64,000 nt of DNA from Endomychus coccineus (taxonomy: Eukaryota; Arthropoda; Insecta; Coleoptera; Endomychidae). Positions 25,601 to 34,600 of this stretch are shown in pieces; position 1 is the stretch's first letter, and every line of letters begins with the position of its first letter. The stretch covers positions 264,032,180-264,096,179 of the forward strand of contig OY294067.1 of assembly GCA_958510875.1 (NCBI GenBank), read 5' to 3'. The notes under the pieces were generated by a model, which saw nothing but the letters and a program-made list of their open reading frames with translations, ran no database searches and was not told the origin of the DNA. Position numbers and translations under genes: made by a program.

Positions 25601-26732
25601 TACCCCACCTTTTGGAACAGTATCTCGTTTGAATTGAACAATACAATTGAAATTAGGTATTTCAATCGGATTATCATGCGCCATGCAAGATTCGGTAAGA
25701 AGTAACACATTTGTTTGTCTCGTAACTGAATCTTGTAAATCGTATTTGTGACTATTTAGACTTTGGCAATTGAAAGTCATTATTGAAATGCCATTTCTAT
25801 TACTAAGGAAATCTAAGACACTTTGAGCTGTCGTCTGAACACTATTTAAAGGCAGTCTTTTGAATTCTTGCAACAAAGATGCAGTCGATGCAGCTTGCCT
25901 TCGATTATTATAAAACTTGAATGTAGAATTATCGTTTTTTGTCGTGATATACAATTTTTCAATATTAGTCACCCGAGAGAGCGCAACATAAACGAGTTCC
26001 TGTTATTTTTCGTTACGGAATTTCTTGATTCGGTCGTCGCGCTCAAAGCCCGCGATAAAAGCTATATGCAATATATGCACAGGTACTCTCAGGTCTCTGC
26101 TACGCGCGTCTAACGTATAAACTCTAACTGACACGTAGCGAGCTCCTAGAGGCATATGTCAAAATGATTTCGTTCGTAGCTAATTACATAGGACGTCTGG
26201 AGTTCATGCAATCATGTTTTTAGATAATTCGAACCTTCTAATTTCGATAGGCCACGTGAAAATCCCGGAGTCTAAAGCGCTAGAGTGTTATAAACATTCG
26301 TATAAAATAGCGAAATTTCTCACTTTTAGAAACTTCAAATTAATTAATTAATTTAACACATGTTAGGTGTTTAGGTCTTACATTATTTTTCGTTACGGAA
26401 TTTCTTGATTCGGTCGCCGCGCTCAAAGCCCGCGATAAAAGCTATATGCAATAGCTTAAAAATAATGTGTTGAAATTATAAAAGCTGATAGAAGTTCCGG
26501 TCTAATGACATATTGTTTCACTTTCCGCCCGCTCATTTATGATAAATTTATGGTAAAGTTGAATTTTCCAGACAGTATGAAATAAAGCATATTAGCACTT
26601 TGAACATACGAAATATATTTAACGAAAATATTAAATAATTAACTTTTTTCACAGATGGTGAACGTACTTCCTCAAATGCCTGTAATAAATAAGTTTCATC
26701 CTATGTTCTATCCGACTCCTATTACTTTATAA
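4559..26732 (+). CDS. RRM gene 1 (A1CF/RBM46-like paralogue), 3' part, 8 exons
   Basis: 3' portion of an RNA-binding protein gene. Exons read from splice borders: 4559-4658, 6792-6897, 12341-12424, 14975-15058, 19399-19485, 19542-19631, 23662-23706, 26655-26732 (stop TAA). All join in frame (674 nt, entered in phase 1). The first exon ends RRM3 with NNKAVKVEWARP, matching the WAKPP end of gene 2 RRM3, and has the same phases (1 to 2). The tail is Ser-rich, then four homologous repeats of 28-30 residues, one per exon, then a short Pro/Met-rich end. RRM1, RRM2 and most of RRM3 must lie left of the window. Family members bind RNA (A1CF cofactors mRNA editing, RBM46 acts in germ cells); the role here is unknown. 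The exon chain is inferred without transcript data. Confidence 0.8.
4720..5765 (-). mobile_element. Penelope-like element, inverted left copy
   Basis: The ORF at 5272-5766 (minus) encodes the RT C-terminus (YHKPTHTDTTIHNTSLH, MIHRLINVPLSEDNF). The GIY-YIG part follows at 5050-5215 in broken form. Bases 4720-5556 form an inverted repeat with 5766-6620; 5557-5765 is extra RT sequence present only in this copy. Confidence 0.75.
5766..6620 (+). mobile_element. Penelope-like element, right copy with GIY-YIG domain
   Basis: Encodes MIHRLINVPLSKDNF and, after a frame break near 6015, a GIY-YIG endonuclease (ALYIGQTGRSFSVRFNEH) at 6102-6482. It is the mirror of 4720-5556. Head-to-head partial copies are typical of Penelope insertions. 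It lies in the gene 1 intron 4659-6791. Confidence 0.78.
6792..6897 (+). CDS. Gene 1 exon: Ser-rich linker
   Basis: 106 nt, phase 2 to 0, acceptor TTCACAG, donor GTGAGT. It encodes a basic start (KMRRHVQEY) and then a run of serines ending SPPHKN. It restores phase 0, so every later exon is symmetric. Confidence 0.78.
7690..11244 (-). pseudogene. DUF7869-like transposase gene, split by an insertion
   Basis: Minus-strand pieces in order: an acidic N-terminus at 11244-11083 ending in a GTGAGT donor; 10905-10637 with a Cys-rich patch (YSCGCKNNC) and APGDLHKQN; 9194-8875 (FVKINGIDIKLCKKGFHDS, NKIPEEACQSVRDYI); 8760-8096 (PKSDTCKICDEFH, CYTDNCGGQNKNW, FLVVGHTHLPSDRDF); 8133-7693. This layout matches a widespread insect transposase-like family that I believe carries a DDE-type DUF7869 domain (family name from memory). 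A frameshift near 8110-8130 and a phase mismatch at the intron show decay. Removing 9195-10648 (insert plus one target copy) restores the frame across the break. Confidence 0.6.
9195..10636 (+). mobile_element. tRNA-headed long retroposon with three 310-bp tandem repeats
   Basis: A GC-rich 1.44 kb insert bounded by a 12-bp direct repeat (AAGTATTTTGTT at 9183-9194 and 10637-10648). The 5' end has pol III promoter-like boxes: box A TAGCTCAGTGG 9213-9223, box B GGTTCGAATCC 9265-9275. The 3' end is an A run at about 10630-10638. The body holds three diverged units with CTTCTTATCCCAG near 9547, 9859 and 10169. No coding frame is convincing. It resembles an oversized tRNA-derived SINE; the body family is not recognised. 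Confidence 0.68.
12250..12840 (+). repeat. Exon a duplication unit, copy 1
   Basis: Intron-exon-intron block repeated at 14880-15260. Shared flanks include GTGAACATTCCTTTTTAGAA upstream of the exon and GGTGTTCCATTTATTTTCTC downstream. The intron between the copies (about 12841-13900) shows nothing recognisable. Confidence 0.7.
12341..12424 (+). CDS. Gene 1 repeat exon a (28 aa)
   Basis: 84 nt, phase 0-0, TTTCAG acceptor and GTAAAT donor. Encodes SPMNTIPPEQNIGHYR followed by 12 more residues ending GNQ. It is the sister of the exon at 14975, with intron flanks also duplicated. Confidence 0.8.
13900..14340 (+). repeat. Interspersed repeat family R1, copy 1
   Basis: Contains CCGTGACAGACC, CATAACATAGATAT and TGTCAATTCAAATAAACTTTC in fixed order. 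Related copies are at 18985-19290 (same strand) and 40190-40560 and 40655-40870 (inverted). No coding frame; type unknown. Confidence 0.55.
14880..15260 (+). repeat. Exon b duplication unit, copy 2
   Basis: Second copy of the block at 12250-12840, shorter through loss of about 230 bp after the exon. Includes exon 14975-15058. Confidence 0.7.
14975..15058 (+). CDS. Gene 1 repeat exon b (28 aa)
   Basis: 84 nt, phase 0-0, same borders as the exon at 12341. Eight of 28 codons differ from that exon and all eight differences change the amino acid (M/T, E/V, G/E, H/Y, N/S, S/N, E/G, F/I). The other 20 codons are identical. Confidence 0.8.
15508..16041. mobile_element. Palindrome-bearing repeat, copy A
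   Basis: Starts AATAGTATATTAAAGAACG. The first about 140 bp form a long imperfect palindrome centred on ACGAGTGGCGAAGCCACGAG, ending ACGAGTCGTTTATACTATT. The 534-bp block recurs at 49160-49828 with an extra about 130 bp there. Non-coding. Confidence 0.7.
16105..16175. repeat. Hairpin left of recombinase gene
   Basis: The palindrome GAGAAAAACGACATATGTCG plus TTTTCTC is enclosed by AATAGTATATTGTACAA and TTGTACATTGTACT. It shares the AATAGTATATT start with the repeat at 15508. Confidence 0.6.
16415..17415 (-). CDS. Tyrosine recombinase of a mobile element, one intron, apparently intact (313 aa)
   Basis: Exon 1 17415-16987 and exon 2 16927-16415 (minus), joined across a 59-nt GT-AG intron (GTATGA donor, TTTCAG acceptor). 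The 313-residue product has an N-terminal SAM-like DNA-binding region (YRNFMDWKMKAKI) and a catalytic domain with R155 (GACRCDEL), H255-x-x-R258 (GHCFRR), H278 (RHGGW) and Y290 (AESYIDNF): the full R-H-R-H-Y set. No stop or frameshift was seen. It resembles eukaryotic Crypton-like or DIRS-like recombinases; no RT or RNase H lies beside it, which favours a Crypton-like DNA element. It sits inside the gene 1 intron 15059-19398. Confidence 0.82.
17640..17745. repeat. Tandem short hairpins between the two recombinase genes
   Basis: Three tandem GTGAGAAATTATNTCTCACT units, each a small inverted repeat, then TTTCTCACTGCATGAGAAA. The same TGAGAAA motif is in the hairpin at 16105-16175 on the other side of the minus-strand recombinase. 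Confidence 0.65.
17825..18783 (+). pseudogene. Second tyrosine recombinase (DUF3504/Crypton-like), damaged
   Basis: Starts MSRFGQSSSGEIEEAINNNV; a frameshift falls near 17945 and a stop at 18070, with continuity in neighbouring frames (IFNPFTDIQFKKARNARD). The main open frame is 18193-18783. It has the DUF3504-type plan: KALTKQEIFEMALFW, then ELAWRGREAI with a possible catalytic Arg, a CPVQLFKQIMG block, WYKNSPIGINEISKW, and NHSNRAAA with H-x-x-R. The frame stops before the final His and Tyr. The sequence is unlike the minus-strand recombinase, so these are two families head to head. Confidence 0.7.
18779..18955. repeat. 58-bp direct repeat around an ACTCGT hairpin
   Basis: The block TTAAATTGCAACAAAATTCT and about 38 following bases occurs at 18781-18837 and 18897-18955. 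Between them is a hairpin, AAAAATTACTCGT-CCTGCGG-ACTCGTAATTTTT, flanked by CTGCC/GGGGCAG. The ACTCGT stem recalls the palindrome at 15508. Confidence 0.65.
18985..19290 (+). repeat. Interspersed repeat family R1, copy 2
   Basis: Shares TACTCATTTGAAATATAC, TAATGTCCGTGA and TCAATTCAAATAAACTTTCA with copy 1 at 13900-14340, in the same orientation. Confidence 0.55.
19399..19485 (+). CDS. Gene 1 repeat exon c (29 aa)
   Basis: 87 nt, phase 0-0. Encodes a diverged copy of the same repeat, starting SPSRTVFPMQHFG and ending ENQQ. The shared frame is S/T-P, a P-x-Q core and a final NQ. Confidence 0.76.
19542..19631 (+). CDS. Gene 1 repeat exon d (30 aa)
   Basis: 90 nt, phase 0-0, separated from exon c by a 56-nt intron. 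Starts TPTARGPVLPVQNFG and ends IRNQ, a fourth copy of the exon-encoded repeat. Confidence 0.76.
20128..20256. repeat. Two tandem 64-bp units
   Basis: Two almost identical copies starting AGCTTATTAACATATAAGAG, just left of the MULE. Confidence 0.75.
20282..21509 (+). mobile_element. MULE DNA transposon with 9-bp target duplication
   Basis: 1228 bp bounded by CAAACTAAA at 20273-20281 and 21510-21518. Subterminal inverted repeats contain CTACGACTAGCGCGC on the left and GCGCGCTAGTCGTCG on the right, plus CGCGCGAGCTACCTGC inside. A 9-bp target duplication fits Mutator-like elements. Confidence 0.78.
20824..21410 (+). pseudogene. MULE transposase, degenerate
   Basis: Open to 21207: MDGTFEYC (first Asp), LFTIHG, VVVGFDYAI (second Asp), then GCLFHLTQAWFRNIQEFGLV. 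This is the MULE transposase DDE core common in insects. Downstream, HANIYKFVGELKEFIVEAQ at 21367-21425 continues in another frame. Frameshifts and an internal loss make it non-functional. Confidence 0.8.
22150..22235. repeat. Two tandem 42-bp units
   Basis: TTAAATGGAACGC followed by AGAGCGAGGTAACG, twice. No function recognised. Confidence 0.6.
22288..22640. repeat. Two tandem about 176-bp units
   Basis: Each contains CAGTTGCCGAAAGAAAA, AAACACATACTTCCACCA and TGTACAACTAAAGTGG. Non-coding. The rest of the intron (22641-23661) holds nothing recognised. Confidence 0.65.
23662..23706 (+). CDS. Gene 1 micro-exon (15 aa)
   Basis: 45 nt, phase 0-0, acceptor TTTCAG and donor GTAAGT. Encodes the Gln/Asn/Ser-rich SFIQQNSRQNPSTNT. 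It is supported only by splice sites, phase and composition. Confidence 0.65.
24131..24420. repeat. Direct duplication of about 130 bp
   Basis: GTGTCTTATTTAATTGCACC and the following sequence occur at about 24131 and 24261; both carry a CACCTCGACCAATCCAG end. The second copy runs into the mariner relic. Confidence 0.65.
24292..24680 (-). pseudogene. Mariner-superfamily transposase relic
   Basis: The minus strand reads FSLNVWVEIDWLIGPVFLPG, WFMYDGAP, YEDRWIGRGGP and WPVRSPYLNPW. This matches block by block the transposase at 50533-51532 (INVWVGI, HDGAPPH, DRWIGRG, WPARSPDLTP). Fragment only. Confidence 0.75.
25082..26010 (-). pseudogene. Helentron-type C-terminus: helicase motif VI plus AP-like endonuclease
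   Basis: The minus strand starts LVYVALSRVTNIEKLYIT, motif VI of Pif1-like helicases, and runs without a break into an endonuclease/exonuclease/phosphatase domain (SIMTFNCQSLNSHKYDL, LLLTESCM, VPKGGVAIYQN, then GDFNINFADKKSERL and IDAVFSR after a frame break near 25340). A Pif1 helicase fused to an AP-type endonuclease is the mark of Helentron/Helitron2 elements. The Rep and most of the helicase are missing. Confidence 0.72.
26003..26456. repeat. About 70-bp direct repeat beside the Helentron
   Basis: TTCGTTACGGAATTTCTTGA and the following 50 bases (CGCGCTCAAAGCCCGCGATA inside) occur at 26008-26076 and 26388-26456, about 380 bp apart. Confidence 0.65.
26655..26732 (+). CDS. Gene 1 terminal exon
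   Basis: 78 nt from acceptor TTCACAG to stop TAA. Encodes 25 residues rich in Pro, Met and Val, ending FYPTPITL. A candidate polyadenylation signal AATAAA lies at 26979-26984. Confidence 0.72.
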   Translation: MVNVLPQMPVINKFHPMFYPTPITL

Positions 26733-26978
26733 TTATTTTGTATTTTTGATATTTGACATTGGCAATGGACAGTGACAGCATATAAACTAATTCAAGCCTG
26801 CAGATTCAATTCTTTCAGAAAAATCATAATCTGAATATGTACTTTAAACTAAAACGCGTAAATATCATTGTTTGTATATTTTTTTTATTGTTTGTATAGC
26901 TAATTGACAGATTGTGAACTGTGGCGTGTATTTTTTGAAAATTCAGTTGAAAGAATATACATTTTTACAGAATTCATG

Positions 26979-26984
26979 AATAAA
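26979..26984 (+). terminator. Candidate poly(A) signal of gene 1
   Basis: AATAAA about 250 nt after the gene 1 stop codon. AT-rich DNA makes chance matches common. Confidence 0.4.
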
Positions 26985-27779
26985 CACAATGAACATATAT
27001 TATCGTATTTTTTCAATTATTTTAAATTACAATGAATTTTAATTACAGCTTTTTTTTCTGTATTTTATCATTATACAATATTTTCTCTGCCATAGTAAAA
27101 AAGAGATTTTCTGAAACATTCAATTATCGTATTTCGGTGATTGTAATTTTTTGTCAGTTTGATTATTTAGAAAGGAAAAACATTTAGTACAGGACTTAAT
27201 GTTAATTATGATGAATATTTGAAATTGGTTCATATCCTGTCTTATTGTATGCTATTCTATTCTGTATCTGTATGTTTGTATTCGTTATCAAAGCATTTTA
27301 AAACGTAAATTTTTCTTTAATTTCGTAATCCTTTCATCTCCCATATTATAGTCGAAATGTTGAAAAAATTATATACAATCTTGCAACAACACATTTACAA
27401 GCAAACATTTTGTATGTGAATACTTGGAACAAACTCACAGGTTGACGAAAACAAAAGGTCCCAAATCGTATTCCAATAATTATGGATTAGTTCAACATTG
27501 AAATAAAAGTTGTTCTCTTGCCTGTATACAGCTTAGCGAAAGATGATTTTTTTGGATGGGACAGCTTAAAGAATAATTCAATTCATACAATGGCTGGTTT
27601 TGGCCTTAATTACGTGATAATTTATTCAAATGTAATAAAATACCAAATTTACACTGCCATGACAATTTATTAACATTATAACACATATTGAGTTAATAAA
27701 AGAATACAACACAAGTAAGATGTAATTCCTTAACATTGGATAGGAATTAAATTAGGTTAATCATTGGCATGGTAAACCC

Positions 27780-28010
27780 AGATATATATTTGATTATTGT
27801 AAAATACAGTATCATGTTGAATATGTTTTAAAATTTCTAGTGATTCTAATAAATTTAAATTTGTCCTTTTAATTGTAGGTGTAAAATATTTGAGCTTAGC
27901 AAAATTATTATTAGGTCTATCAAGTGTAATTTGGAATCCCCTTTCTGTAGTTTATAAATCAAACTAAATCTACGTCCTGTCTGGGCTACATATATGACAA
28001 GGCAGTCTTA
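27780..28010 (-). pseudogene. Penelope GIY-YIG relic
   Basis: The minus strand reads YVAQTGRRFSLIYK with degenerate flanks. The rest of 26985-28140 shows nothing else. Confidence 0.5.
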
Positions 28011-28164
28011 CATTAGCTTAAAAAATCCGAACTTTTTCAAATAATTGTTATTTTATGCCAAATATTTGATTAATCAGTTTAAATTGTTTCAAAAACGATT
28101 GTACGAATGTACGTTAGTCATGCAAAATTCATTGTTACTAATTTAATTATTAACCCTTCATATT

Positions 28165-30070
28165 GATTTTTTTTCTAAGAATCGTCTGATATTTCATTGG
28201 TGATTATAATTAATAGTAATAATGAGCATCTTTATCCAAAATATGGCAATATGGCAAAAATAGTTTTGACTTATCGCTTGAGTCTTTCAGTTTTGTTTTG
28301 GTAGGTGATTACAAATTTGTGCATGATAAGAGGAACGAAATTAAACAATATGGGTCGTACTATTGACAAAGCAAGTAAGTTTTATCTGAACCAGTTTTAT
28401 AATTTTGATAATGCCTGCATTGTTTTATCTTCTTAGAGTATATGCAGTTACACTCGCTGCCGATTCTGCAATAGAAGACAATGGCATGATCTAATATTTC
28501 AGATACGTCATATCGTATGAGATACATAGTAGGGTCCATAAATCTGACCTTAAGGCACGCCTCTCAAAATTTAATAGGAATGGATATTTATATCATAATT
28601 ATTTTCTAGCGGAACTTATTTTTTGTTATCTAGATTTCGCATAACAGGTCATTACATCAAAGTCATTACCTTGTACCGAACTTTTGACAAATTATTCATC
28701 TTCAACTCGTTAATTCAAATATTTGTTTTTTTCGAGTTTAAATTCAGCTGTTTCTAGTTTCACGAGCAATGTAGGTAATACTTATTGTAATATAAGATAA
28801 GAATCGTTTAATATTTGACTGGTGATAATTAATTAATAGTAATAATAATGAGCATCTTTATTCAAAATATGGCAATGTGGCAACGAACAAGTCAAAATAG
28901 TTTTGACTTATCACTTGAGTCTTTCAGTTTTGTTTTGGTAGGTGTTTATAAATTTTTGCATGATAAGAGGAACGAAATTAAACAATATGAGTCGTACTAT
29001 TGACAAAGCAAGTAAGTTTTCTCTGAACCAGTTTTATAATTTTGATAATGCCTGCATTGTTTTATCTTCTCAGAGTATATGCAGTTACACTCGCTGCCGA
29101 CTCGGCAATAGAAGACAATGCATGATCTAATATTTCAGGTACGTCATATCATATGAAATACATAGTGGGGTCCATAAATCAGACCTTAAGGTACGCCTCT
29201 CAAAATTTGATAGGAATGGGTATTTATATCATGATTATTTTCTAGCGGAACTTATTTTTTGTTATCTAGATTTCGCATAACAGGTCATTACTTCAAAACC
29301 ATTACCTCGTACCGAACTTTTGACAAATTATTCATATTCAACTAGTTAATTCAAATATTTGTTTTTCTTGAGTGTAAATTCAGCTGTTTATAGTTTCACG
29401 AGCAATGTAGGTAATACTTATTGTAATATAAGATAAGAATCGTCTAATATTTGACTGGTGATAATTAATTAATAGTAATAATAATGAGCATCTTTATTCA
29501 AAATATGGCAATGTGGCAACGAACAAGTCTAAATAGTTTTGACTTATCACTTGAGTCTTTCAGTTTTGTTTTGGTAGGTGATTATAAATTTTTGCATGAT
29601 GAGAGGAACGAAATTAAACAATATGAGTCGTACTGTTGACAAAGCAAGTAAGTTTTCTCTGAACCAGTTTTATAATTTTGATAATGCCTGCATTGTTTTA
29701 TCTTCTTATATAAGAAGTATATGCAGTTACACTCACTGCCGACTCGGCAATAGAAAACAATGCATGATCTAATTTATCATATCGTATGAAATACATAGTA
29801 GGGTTCATAAATCTGACCTTAAGGTACGCCTCTCAAAATTTGATAGGAATTGGTATTTATATCATAATTATTTTCTAGCGGAACTTATTTTTTGTTATAT
29901 AGATTTTGCATAACAGGTCATTACATCAAAGCCATTACCTTGTACCGAACTTTTGACAAATTATTCATCTTCAACTCGTGAATTCAAATATTTGTTTTTC
30001 TTGAGTGTAAATTCAGCTGTTTCTAATTTCACGAGCAATGTAGGTAATACTTATTGTAACATAAGATAAG
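28165..30070. repeat. Three tandem units of about 636 bp
   Basis: CTTTCAGTTTTGTTTTGGTAG recurs near 28285, 28921 and 29557; other shared blocks are AGGAACGAAATTAAACAATA and TCTAGCGGAACTTATTTTTT. Copies 2 and 3 are close to each other; copy 1 is more diverged. Located between genes 1 and 2. 30071-31048 holds no recognised feature apart from the probable 5' region of gene 2. Confidence 0.85.
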
Positions 30071-31048
30071 AAGAAAATTATTATATGAAGGTATTTCTTA
30101 TCGATATTGTTTGACTCATGTTTTTTTTCTTTGAATTCTTCACACTAATAGCTCTATCTTCCTTATCGCTATAATAAAATAATGAAATGGGCAATTGAAA
30201 TTCGTAAAACAAAAACCCGCATTAAAAAAATTAATTAATTTATCCGTTACGTCTTGATGTTTCATTTTTAAACAGATAAAATATCAATTAATTTGTTAAA
30301 TATCAGTAGGTTCGTTTGTTGAACCTTTTTATAACAATTCTAATTTCTAACTTAACAGTTCAATTTCAAAAAAGTTCTTAAAATGAACTGTAAACTGAAA
30401 TGAAGATATAAATTATAATCAAATAGATTAATAAACGTAACTAGTTACATTTCAGATACTAATTGCCGATATTTAATTTCCTCACTAAAAATCCTGATTG
30501 AACACGGATTATAAATGAAACTGTTAATATAATCTTTTGTTTATTTTACTTTGAAGGTTTGAAGATCTCAATTCGCTTTATATTTACTACTTAGTTCAAC
30601 ACGAACAGTGTTATAACAACTATGCATTATGAAATGAAATTCGTTTATTGCATATTCAGTCAAATCAAATAAATTGTTTGGAGACCTAAAATATAAAACT
30701 TCCACTAAGCTTAAATTGGTTCCGCTTTTAAAAGTAGTAAACATATACGGATTTATCTTCGCCGTCTGTCTTTGTTTAGTAGTCATTTATCGTTTAATTC
30801 TTCCGAATGTTAGAGCAGGTAGATTTTCTGAAGATATCCAATAGAATAGTATTTTCAAAGTTGTTTTCGATTTCCGTTGTATTCTGACCAATAGATATGG
30901 GGTTGACTCATAGTTAACGTGTATCCCTTCTACATAACTTGTTTATTCCCTTGTGATATAATCTGTGAATAGTTTCTGTTTCTTAAAAGTTTGAATTAGA
31001 TCTAGATCAAACTGTGACAAACAAAAGTTCATCATAATCTCCGACACA

Positions 31049-31678
31049 ATGGATAAAGGTGGATTATACATCAACAATCGTAAGTTTATTCTAGAGGAAA
31101 TAACCGGACAAAGACAATTATCATCGGCAACGCAAATGACAGATGTGGACCGCGAAATTGAACTTTTTGTAAAGAACGTCCCCACTGATGCTCTGGAAAT
31201 CGAGCTGATCCAGTTTTTCGAAAAAGTGGGAACTGTTTCCAAGCTCAGGTTGATGATAAACGAAGGGACATCGCAAAATCGTGGATTCGTGTATGTGACC
31301 TTTTCAAGTGAAACTGAGACGGAAGCAGTGATGAAAATTTTGAATCTCGTCGAATTCAGATCTGGACATTTTTTATCGGTTGAACTGTCCCTTAATAATC
31401 GTCGAATTTTCATCGGGGGCATACCCGTATGGAAAACTAAAGATCAAGTTTGGCACGAATTATTGAGTAAAGGAGTATATTCCATAATTGATGTGATTAT
31501 GTACAGGTCTTACAATAATAGAGCCGAAAATAGAGGTTTCGTGTTCGTCGAGTTTCCATCGCATAAGCAAGCTGCTAAGATGAGATCCAGACACAAGGAC
31601 CTGGAATTGTGGGATAATAAAGTGATAGTGGACTGGTCGGTTCCTATTCCGGAAACTCCGAAAGATGTGATGGCGCAG
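31049..31678 (+). CDS. Gene 2 exon 1: RRM1 and RRM2
   Basis: One 630-nt exon carries the N-terminus and two complete RRMs; donor CAG then GTAAGT, phase 0. The matching exon of gene 3 also carries RRM1 and RRM2 and ends in phase 0 at the equivalent residue. Confidence 0.9.
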
Positions 31679-34600
31679 GTAAGTTTTTTTTCCATTCGGG
31701 CTAAATATTATTTCAATCAATTTGGTGGAATGCGATATGAATATCATTATTTTTTGATTAGCTATTAACTACCAGCTACAATTTAATGTTGTAGTTTTTT
31801 TCATCTGTGTATCCCAGATTTATTCGGGCAGACTTAAATGTTGTTGAGAATTGGAATTTTTTCAGCAAAGAATTCAAACTAAGTTATTTTTCATTTTGTG
31901 ATACATTTATAACTTAAAAATCCTTATTATCATTCTATTCAAATTGGTGTTAGGTACCCAAGTGGAAGTTCATTTTGATTATTTGAAATTTAAATATACC
32001 CACATCCGATTTTTCCGACATCGGAGAGATATTAGTGATTTAGGAATTTTAGTCTCGATGAATTTCAAATTCATTAACAAGTCAAAAAAGTACAATCAAG
32101 TTGAATGGAATTATACAATTGCAAATTAGAAACAGTTCCGTCGGCAAACGCTCAAGCCAGGGAAAATACAATACATGTATGAAAACAATTTCATTCCATT
32201 TATAGACAGGCCTGCCGTTTCATTTGGTTATATGCGAATTTGTGTAAATTACAAAAAGCATAATTTGTCAACTTTTTATAATTATTTTATTATTCCATTA
32301 TTTTCAATTGGGATGAAATATAATTTCAATTATTTAATAAAACTACATTAAATTCAGTAAAATGGGACATTTTTAATTGAGCATTAACAACAAATCACAA
32401 TTTAATTTCGTAGTCTCGGGAAAATCCGATAATGATAGATCTGGGCACATATGGGTTTTTTTCTTGCAATGATGTAATTCAAATATTTTCAAAATGGCCG
32501 CCCTGAATCTAACCATTTGTGGGTTTGTACCTATTTTCACAATGTTTCAGGTCAAAATAATATACTTACGAAACTTAGATATCATCCAGTCACGAGATGC
32601 GTTGAAAGTGATTGCAGAATCATTCATTTCCAGCAATAAAATTGAGAAAATTTATAAGTTCAAAAACTATGCCTTCATCCATATCTCAAACAGAGCTGAC
32701 GCGGAAATACTTTTGAATTGTTTAAAAGGTAAGTAGAGGTATGTTATACGATTGTCAATTTTTTAATTTTTTTTGCCATTTCAAGATTACTACAAAGACA
32801 GTTTTATCGAAGTCGCTTGGGCAAAACCACCCAACCAGTACACGCAACCAGAATTTCGCAAGAGTAAAATGTAAGTATGAGTAAGGATAGAATAAGTTTT
32901 AAATTGTCTGCGTATTTATTCTCAAGAAATACTTGAAATATCTAATATTTTTTTGATTGGAAGTATACTTAAATTAACACAAGAGTTCACTTGTTTGTTT
33001 GGAATTGGTATTATTCTAGTATAATAGTTTCGTTCCAAACTTTTTGTCTTTGAATGGATCGATACTTTGCTGAAATTCAATTCTAGAATGCCCTAAACTT
33101 GGGTATGATTAACCTTTTTGTAGATATGATTTCCCAATATACATTAAAAATAAAGGACTGATTGATCCCCAGATTATTTGTACTTTCCTTCATTATTGTG
33201 GCAATACCACATTTACCTTTACTTAATGCACTAATTAGTTAATTCCAAATGACCATCTCTATAGATGGCAGAACTGACTGGCCACATGAAAGTTTTTGAA
33301 AGTTCCCAGTGGGCCGTAGCCCATTGTAGGTGGCTATAAAGAAATTTGTAATTACAAAAATATTTTTTTCAGTTTAAAACTAAAATTGCAGTATAAAATT
33401 ATATTGCGTGTATTTTTAGATACTCTTATTGTGCCATAAAACAACAAAACATTTTATTCTCACGACTTCGAGTTGTATGTTTTACACATGCGGCAAAGCG
33501 ACGTGTGAAAGCTCTTCCGATTTTTTTAAATTTATAAAAATGAAATTAGCCAAATGATCCAAGACAAGAGTGATGCTTTCATGCTTATGGCCATTGAAGT
33601 AGATATATTGGGAAATCGTTCAACGTCATCGAACCAAGTACAACTTCATTAAGCTACGTTTTTTACATCCAAATTTAGTAAAATTGATTTTCGTAATATT
33701 TATTCTTGAATTTTGTGTTCGTTCAGTTTCCTTCAATTTTCATTTGGTAGAACAAATAAATTAACCAATTTTTTCATGTTCTGTACTACTTGAAAATTTT
33801 ATGCATTACATAACTTTATATAACGTAGGTATTACGATTTAAAAAAAATATGATTGGAAAATTCTCACTTTACACTCAAACTATTTGTCAAAAGAAACAA
33901 GAAAATTAATTTCTATCACCTATAATGAGTTTTTCAAAAGCAGACATTCTTAAATAATTTTTTGAAATGTTCTTTTTTCTGAAAAGTAAACTGTTATATA
34001 ATTATCCGAAATTTTAACTGATTGGTTCAAGAGCAGAAGAAACGATGTATTTATAGAAATCACAACTAAAACTATTTATGATTTATCTATTTAATTAGAA
34101 TATGTGAAAATAAGAAAGATATTGATGAAAATATTCAAATTGCAATTCGACTTCGTTGTTTGTAATTGCGTAAACTTTTCCTTTTCTTAGTCTTAAGAAT
34201 GGACCGGGATGGCGCGAGTAGATTATTTATTGTCGTCCAGTTTGAAACAAAAATCAACTATTTAATAAACAGTCATATTTTAATTTAATAAAGCAATTGT
34301 TCCATTTATTTGTTCAGGATAAATCAATTCAATCTTAGCGTTATTAATTTCATCGCCTACAATATATTAAAATGAATCATTAACGTTAAAAATGTGACCG
34401 AAACTAATATTTATTGACCCTCGGGCCGCTAAATTCATAACACTATTTTATAGTTTTTCATAATATAGATGAATTTGATTGTCATTTGCGGTAGGTTCTT
34501 TCGCATCTCACAGAAAAGTTTGGAATAAAATCTGACGAGAAAACGGCAAGTTAACGAATTTGTTATCTAATGGTTGGCGAAAAACCGTTGTGTGTTACAC

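Noticed and set aside
28942..29772. Small conserved genes in the 636-bp units
   Set aside because: The frame has a stop in the first unit and base changes show no coding bias; more likely tandem repeat DNA.
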